Assembly (NCBI GenBank): GCA_002812745.2
Contig: NCSJ02000621.1
Span: forward strand, 1-13,438
Direction: 5' to 3'
Source of the DNA: Scytalidium lignicola
Lineage: Eukaryota > Ascomycota > Leotiomycetes
DNA length: 13,438 nucleotides
Of this stretch, positions 8,199-13,438 are shown one piece after another. A program made the translations under genes and the position numbers. Numbering within the stretch: the first letter of the stretch is position 1; each line of letters begins with the position of its first letter. The notes beneath the pieces are model-generated. The model made no database searches, was not told the origin of the DNA, and saw nothing but the letters and a program-made list of their open reading frames with translations.

Positions 8199-8579
8199 AT
8201 GTTTAAGTGTAAATTCTATTTAAATAACAATTATACTTGTTATCAAGTTAAAGGCTTTAATAAGTACTCTGAATGTACTTGAAGAAGTACTCATTATAAT
8301 ATATTAAACCTTAGTGTTTATGAATTAGAACAAGTGTCTTATAAAAAGGATTACTTTAATTTTGAAAAAGAGTTATTTAAAACCTAAATACAACAAATGC
8401 TTATTAAGTAGTTATACTTTTATAAGCTTTAAAAACAATTAAAATTAAAAGTTGTTAATATAATCTAAAAAGGAATATTCATTATTAAAGAATTAAAAGA
8501 GATTAAAGAAAAAGAAAGATTAAAAAAGGAAAAGTTAAATTCTTTAGTCTTTATTAAAAAACCTATTATATCTTCTTAA
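8199..8579 (+). pseudogene. decayed small Cys-rich, coiled-coil protein gene
   Basis: From ATG 8199 a plus-strand frame of 127 codons ends in tandem TAA (8577, 8580). It is broken only by TGA 8280, TAA 8385, TAG 8409, TAA 8430 and TAA 8466, all explainable as Arg CGA or Gln CAA/CAG codons after C-to-T change. The N-terminal part has Cys at residues 4, 14 and 26 with spacing like a small zinc module (TCYQ, then SECT). The rest is amphipathic: a KQLKLK stretch, then IKELKEIKEKERLKKEKL, strongly coiled-coil in character. The density of meaningful codons contrasts with surrounding noise. It lies tail to tail with the chromovirus pol, about 120 bp from its end. I recall short Cys-rich/coiled-coil frames recurring near transposons in ascomycete genomes, but cannot name a family with certainty. 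Confidence 0.6.
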
Positions 8580-8698
8580 TAAAGGTGAATAATGTTCTTT
8601 AGTTAACCTTTCCTTGTTAAGTATTAATGTTATTAATTCTTTACTTATCTTGTTAACTTAATTAATTCCTTTTCTTAAAGATTCTTTTTAACTAGAGT

Positions 8699-8860
8699 TT
8701 AATGATAATTCTTTATTATCTCTTTAACATTCTTCAGATGTTTAATAAGTTCTTATGAATTATTTAATTCTAGAAATCCTTCTTATTTAACTAAATACTG
8801 AACTTTTTTATATTAATATTTATAATTTAAGATTTCTTAATTACTTATTCGTTATTAAGT
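8699..8860 (-). other. chromodomain remnant at the chromovirus pol C-terminus
   Basis: On the minus strand the text reads EILNYKY, then VQYLVK, stop, EGF, then NNS, stop, ELIKHLKNVKEIIKNYH. This is the chromodomain pattern (EILD..., YLVKWKG, TWEP, NL). Both stops (inside 8783-8797 and 8748-8762) are TAA exactly where the domain has its conserved tryptophans. TGG becomes TAA when both Gs go to A. The domain would have guided integration to histone-marked heterochromatin. A TAA at 8699-8701 may be the original end or a mutated Gln. Confidence 0.85.
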
Positions 8861-8899
8861 TATGACTTAACTTTTATGCTTAACATTAATAATATATTC

Positions 8900-9960
8900 T
8901 TAAGTATCAATTCTAATAATACTATATAAAATATAAGATATATTTATATCTTTTTTAATAATTTTAATTTAATTGTTATTAATTTGTATACCTCTTTAAC
9001 CTTAAATAGCCTTAACTTTACAAAGTCAAGTTTGTTACTTAGTCNTTTTTATTTATATATTTTTTCATTAAAGATAAACTTTATTCCTCTTTTTATATAT
9101 AAGTTTTATACTATGTTTTTTTTGTTATAATATACCTTTATTTTTTCTTTTGCAAATTGTATTACTTTTGTTACTTTAACATATGTCTTATATAATCTTT
9201 CTATTAACTTGTTTACTAAGTCAGATGAAGATCTTGATTTAATACTCATTCAAAACTTATTCAATTCCTTTTTATAATTTACATAGAATAATGTAAATCT
9301 TATTACNTTTATACTTTGAATTATTATATACTAACTATGTTAATAATAATAACCTTTGTTAATTATCTTGTTTATAGTCTATATAACATTATAAATATAT
9401 TTCTAGTATTTAGTTTAATCTTTCAGTTTGACTATTAATTTGTAGATAAAATGTTATTAATATTCTCCTCTTAATACTTATACATTTAATTAAAGTTTCT
9501 CAAAATTTTAAAGTAAAATATATGTCTTTATTAAAGATAATACCTTTTAAAACCTTAAACAGTATTATTATATATTTAAGAAATGTTTTAACTGCTTTTA
9601 CTACTTTTTATGTTTTATCTTATAATATGAAGATTATATATTTTATAAATATATTTATTATTATCAAGATACTATTATAATCCNTTTTTTATTATTAAGT
9701 CTTTTAACTTTAATAATTTAATAATAAAATCTTATATAATAATTTGTTATAGTTAAATTAGTATTTTAGTAGGTTAAAGCATTTTATAAAGCTTATACCT
9801 TAAGTTTTTCACTCTTTTACAAATATTATATTCTTTAACAACTTCTTTTTTTGTTTGTTTCATTTAGTATAAGTAATAATCCTTTTAGATTTTATAATAA
9901 GTTCATTTAGCCTTAAAATGCTTATTTTATAACAAAGTATATTATTCCTTCAAAAATTCC
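8900..9960 (-). other. gypsy integrase remnant
   Basis: Pieces in order on the minus strand: a zinc-domain remnant with HFKAK (9901-9920), DYYLY and YNICKRVK (about 9807-9830); a core with DYNSILIIIN (about 9650-9680), KGIIFNKDIYF (about 9520-9555) and QINSQTERLN (about 9411-9440); YIDYKQDN (about 9350-9380); and a C-terminal part with KVYYNKKHS and YKKRNKVYL (about 9060-9150). The Glu of the D,D,E triad survives (9422-9424), while both Asp positions read Asn or are displaced. The segments match Ty3/gypsy integrases of fungi by pattern, not by an alignment I could run. Confidence 0.85.
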
Positions 9961-10199
9961 TTTAATAAGTTCTTAAGAATATATAACTTCTTATCCTTAT
10001 ATTATAACTTGTTAATTTGTTCTTATTAATCATCTTTTGACTTATATTCAAAGTCTTCTAGATTTTCTTTAGATAATTCATTCTGAATTTTGTTAATTTA
10101 ATCCTTATTGATTATTATTAATATAAATATTAATTGTCCTTGATTATAAGTAATTCCTTCTTTATTATCTACTAAGATTACTTGTTATAAGCTTAATTC

Positions 10200-10830
10200 T
10201 TCTTTGTTTATATACTTTGACTTTTAACTAAGAGTATCTACTTATCCATTATCAATCTCTTTAATATGTTAAATCTTAAAATCATATTTTAACAAAGNTT
10301 TTTACTTACTTAACTTGTCTTGTATTTAACTCTTTAAATATTATAAAGTACTTTAAATTTATATAATTCATTAATATTTTTATTTGTTCTTTTTACTTTT
10401 ATTATATATATCTTTTATTTCTTTAGTATATTTACTATTAATAGTAATTCCTTGTTATAAATAAGATAATTTTAATNAGTTAAGCTAAACTTTCTTAAAT
10501 AAAAGGTAAGTAGTTTCTAACCNTTTTTATTTGTCTTGTTAACTTAGAATTATACTTAAAGTGTAGTCTAATATATTTGTTTTAATTTGAATAAGTCTTT
10601 TTAAGTTGAAAATTCTAAGACTTTAGTCCTCCTTAAAAGCCTCCTTAATTATGTTAAATGCTTTTTGTTATTCTTTCCTCTATTTATATAGTATATCCTT
10701 CTTGGTTAACTTGGTCAATGGTAATATTATCCTTGAATAATTCTTTATGAATTTTTGATAATAGTTTGTAAAGCTTAAAAAAGCTTTATAATTCTTTGAT
10801 TATTCTAAGTTTTATCTATTCTTTAATAGC
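10200..10830 (-). other. gypsy RNase H remnant and linker
   Basis: On the minus strand: FLSFTNYYQKFIKNYS (about 10715-10770), LTKLTKKD, QKAFNIIKEAF (about 10635-10680), IQIKTNILDYTLS (about 10550-10600) and YNKELL (about 10450-10470). The block ends with DFKI, stop, HIKEIDNG, stop, VDTLS (10220-10290), corresponding to the conserved HIKG...NGRADALSR boundary. The catalytic Asp of TDASDY reads Asn (TNILDY). The Glu of DKELL is retained. The stop after NG replaces an Arg codon, fitting CGA to TAA. Confidence 0.87.
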
Positions 10831-10839
10831 TTTAGNTTT

Positions 10840-11560
10840 TTTTCTTAGTTGTTCTAACCTTATTATATGTTATAATATATCTTAAAAATTATACTTTTGT
10901 TTTATAGAATTTACATTTTCTTAACTTGTATTAAAAGCTTACNTTTTTATAATACTTTAAGAATAATTTTCATATGGATTTTATATTCTTTTAATCTTTT
11001 TAAGTATATCAAGATATTATCTAAATATACTATTATGAACTTTTCTAAATGTTCTCTAATAACCTTATTCATAATTCTTTGCATTATAGTAAATACATTT
11101 GTTAATCTAAATAGTATAACCAATAGCTTATATAACTTATATTTAGTCTTGATAACAACTTTTCATTTATCTTCTTCCTTTATTCTAATAAGGTTGAATA
11201 CTGATTATAAATCTAGTTTTATAAAGAACTTAATATTTCTAAGCTTGTCTTTAATAATCTTTATTAATAGTAATGGATATTAGTTCTTGATCATTCTTTT
11301 GTTCAAACCTTTGTAATCTTTGTAAGGCTTGCCTTTTAAGTTATCTAGTTTCTTTGTAAATAATAATAATACTCTTGTTAAAGAGTTTAACTTTTAGTAT
11401 AATCTTCTCTTAATTATCTTGTTTAACTATTCCTTTGTTACTTTGTCTTTTATTGTTGTTATTGAGTATACTAACTTAAATGATAGTTGAAATCCTTCTT
11501 TAAGGTTGATTTTATGATCTTATAATTGACATTCTAATAATGTTAAGTCNTTTTAGTCTT
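10840..11560 (-). other. gypsy reverse transcriptase remnant
   Basis: The clearest piece of the chromovirus. Minus-strand text includes YKEWIKLF (about 11575-11605), YKDYKGLNKRMIKN, stop, YPL (about 11270-11325), FFIKLDL, stop, SVFNLIRIK (about 11180-11235), YKLYKLLVILFRLTNVFTIMQRIMN (two blocks at 11070-11150), and VYLDNILIYLKRLKEYKIH (about 10965-11030). The YxDD box (11016-11027) has become YLDN by G-to-A. Ala of the family's AFNLI is Val here by C-to-T, and Arg codons before YP and after LDL are TAA. Pattern recognition alone makes this certain as a Ty3/gypsy RT fossil. Confidence 0.93.
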
Positions 11561-11949
11561 TCTTTAAACAACTTTATCCATTCCTTGTATTCTTCAAGAA
11601 TATGCTTAAAACTTTTACTTTAACTTGATTAATTTGAAATCAAACTAATTTCTATGTCTTTAATCATAAGCTAACTAGATTTAATTACATGAATAACTCT
11701 TAATTCTCTAACCTTTATTACTTTTGTTAATACTTCTTATAATAATTCTTATAAAAACTTCATAATCTCTTCTTATTAGTCAATCTTTAGATTACTTCCT
11801 TATATTCAAAGTATTCTTAAGATTATTTTAAAGTTCTTAATGTAAGTTATATCAAATATTATCTTCTCTTAGTGATTAGCCTTAACCTTTATAGTTATTA
11901 ACCTTGTCTTTACTTTAATACNTTTTTGTTATAAAGAACTTATTCATAA

Positions 11950-12070
11950 GTTTAATTAAATAACTCTAATCTTTAACTTAAGTATTTATATTCAATTTTA
12001 CTGTTATATCTAATGTTATAAAATTTCTTATAACTCTAAAATCTATTAATACTTTAACCTTTTGCTTAGT
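11950..12070 (-). other. gypsy aspartic protease remnant
   Basis: On the minus strand KVKVLIDFRVIRNFITLDI is readable, corresponding to the retropepsin signature VLIDSGA...NFI. The active-site triplet DSG now reads DFR (12035-12043). Ser to Phe and Gly to Arg are both transition products. It sits about 700 bp upstream of the RT landmarks, as expected for the gag-PR-RT order. Confidence 0.75.
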
Positions 12071-12099
12071 TATTTTGACTTTTAAAAATAATATATTTT

Positions 12100-13060
12100 C
12101 ATTAAAAGCTTTAAGTTTTAACTTTTTAGTTACTCTTTCTTTTATATCATTAGTAGTTTATCCTTAATTGTTTGTTGAGTTTGATAATTGTAGTTAACTT
12201 CTTTATTACTCTTCTTTTACTTTGTTTTTTGTAATTCTTAAAGTTAATTCTTAGATTTCATTAATGTTTACTTTATTAATACTTAGAATCATTACTTTTG
12301 CCTTAGGATTTAAAAACTCATTTGATTTTTCTTATGCTCTTACTTGATAATCTATAACAGATCTTAATATCTATTTGATATTCTTTATTGATAGATTCTT
12401 TTTGCTTAAGACATTATCACTTATTTTATGCTTGTATACTTGAGTTATTAATAGGTTATATTTCTTCTAAATTAGTCAATTAAAAGTTTTCTTATTTAAT
12501 ATTCATTAATTGAATCTTAATAAATATTCTTATCTTCTAATCTTAAATAATCTTAATGTTATTTCTTGTGATTATAGTCTGCTTCAAGTAAGTATAATAG
12601 TCTTATAACTTCTTTTAATAACTAATATTAAGTTATTTTAATTATAATATAATTCATTGGTTATTTTAATTTCTTATCAAAAGATCTTATTATTATTATT
12701 ATTATTCTTATACTGTAAGTCATAAGGCTACCTTAAGGGTATACAGGATAACTACATTGTTATACAGGAAATTATATTAACTTCTTGGCTAAGTGAAAAC
12801 CTCTATGTTGTTCTTTATCTGCTTAAGTGTAATTACCTTACCTTGTCTTTATTATCCTCTTGTCCAGTACTTGGCTTACTAGTTTGGTTAAGGAGAGTTT
12901 TGCTATGCTATTAAGTTAGTAATTAGTAATTTGGTTCTTTAAGATGTTATTATTTTACTATTATCTTATTTTACTTTTAAATCCTCAGTTATACTATTAA
13001 TTTGTACTCTTGTAGCCTTCTTGTAACTAACATTCAGTTAGTAATTTGTTTATATCCTTA
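12100..13060 (-). pseudogene. expected gag region of the chromovirus, barely legible
   Basis: By position upstream of the protease this must contain most of gag. The minus-strand text includes DYQVRA, stop, EKSNEF near 12310-12350, a plausible continuation. A less AT-rich island at about 12720-12900 includes SCITM and SCIPL seven codons apart (TCCTGTATA repeated, plus-strand 12740-12748 and 12761-12769), then PYD. This might be the ruin of a Cys knuckle, but His and most Cys are not there. No start codon or capsid motif can be named. Confidence 0.4.
12689..12707. repeat. (ATT)n microsatellite
   Basis: Six TAT/ATT triplets in a row, read on the minus strand as an Asn run inside the presumed gag region. 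A short simple repeat in decayed DNA. Confidence 0.7.
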
Positions 13061-13438
13061 ACAACTTCTTAATATCTCTCTTAAGTCTCTTATTATATAA
13101 GCCCTTGTTTTAAGGCTTTTTCTTGTTTATTCTAGGTTTAGACAGTTAATGATTAGATAATAAGCTGTTTCTTTTGTGAGTTTACAATTGTATAATAATA
13201 TATTTATGTTAAGTATACAATGTTTAAACAAATATACTTGTAGTCTAATTTTGCTAGTATAAATTTGTATAATTAGTAAGTTAACTGCTTTGTCTAGCTT
13301 ATTATGTAAGAGTAATACTTTTTTTGTTGAAAGTAGAAAAGTTTACAACTTTTATGTAATTGTATAACTTAATTAACTTAACAACTTTGAAGCTTTAAGT
13401 TTATTTTGCCTTCTAATCTCTTGTTATAACTATGTTGA
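13060..13438. other. AT-rich decayed DNA, nothing identified
   Basis: This should hold the leader or 5' LTR of the chromovirus if that element is complete. I found no convincing TG...CA termini, no primer site and no match to the 6.2-8.2 kb region. No gene or RNA is recognisable. Confidence 0.5.

Larger units (their letters stand above)
8699..12100 (-). pseudogene. RIP-decayed Ty3/gypsy chromovirus pol
   Basis: Reading the minus strand through its many stops gives the ordered landmarks of Ty3/gypsy pol: protease, reverse transcriptase, RNase H, integrase, chromodomain. Integrase after RNase H marks it as gypsy, and the C-terminal chromodomain marks it as a chromovirus. The landmarks stay roughly collinear over 3.4 kb, so the decay is mostly by base change. 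Stops fall where the family has Trp, Arg or Gln. Catalytic changes are the ones C-to-T or G-to-A produces, such as Asp to Asn and Ala to Val. CpG is almost absent. The copy is certainly non-functional. Confidence 0.9.

Noticed and set aside
10897..11283. Open 128-codon plus-strand frame that looks like a membrane protein
   Set aside because: It is the antisense shadow of the chromovirus reverse transcriptase. Its Leu/Ile/Phe richness comes from AT-rich composition, and it contains an ambiguous base.
6191..13438. Mitochondrial or other organellar origin of the AT-rich DNA
   Set aside because: It carries a Ty3/gypsy pol fossil with transition-type damage and is joined to nuclear LTR insertions. 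No mitochondrial gene or tRNA is seen.

Overview
The window looks like a transposon-only stretch of a filamentous ascomycete (Pezizomycotina) genome. I found no host gene, rRNA or tRNA. Two facts point that way: both transposon families have the domain order and motifs of fungal LTR retrotransposons, and the right-hand 7.2 kb shows the extreme C-to-T / G-to-A decay typical of repeat-induced point mutation (RIP). By eye I found one CpG there, near 8848.

Left part (1-5814), minus strand: most of a Ty1/copia element. The 5' LTR is 5621-5814, a non-coding leader with four dispersed copies of a 28-nt repeat is 4911-5620, and a gag-pol polyprotein runs from ATG 4910 off the left edge. Order is gag with a CCCH knuckle, protease, integrase, reverse transcriptase, RNase H, which is the copia order. 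The whole 4.9 kb stays in one frame but carries nine in-frame stops (six TAG, two TAA, one TGA). Each is one transition from Gln or Trp, so the copy is lightly mutated rather than scrambled. The 3' LTR lies outside the window.

Middle (5621-6190): a second, opposite copy of the same 194-bp LTR at 5992-6185 is flanked by the 5-bp duplication TTTAC, so it is an independent solo LTR. With the 5' LTR it forms a head-to-head inverted repeat (193 of 194 positions match) around 177 bp of AT-rich DNA.

Right part (6191-13438): AT-exhausted DNA. On the minus strand a Ty3/gypsy chromovirus can still be read through its stops: protease (about 12.0 kb), reverse transcriptase (10.85-11.55 kb), RNase H (10.2-10.8 kb), integrase (8.9-10.0 kb) and C-terminal chromodomain (8.70-8.86 kb). 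Its gag should lie at about 12.1-13.1 kb but is barely legible. Tail to tail with it, on the plus strand at 8199-8579, is a decayed small Cys-rich plus coiled-coil reading frame. The stretch 6191-8190 is decayed sequence I cannot assign, apart from an Asn/Ser/Lys-rich minus-strand patch. No LTR of the chromovirus could be identified.

Inferred history: the chromovirus inserted and was heavily mutated. Copia-family elements then inserted into the dead AT-rich DNA, one leaving only a solo LTR and the other surviving as a lightly mutated copy.
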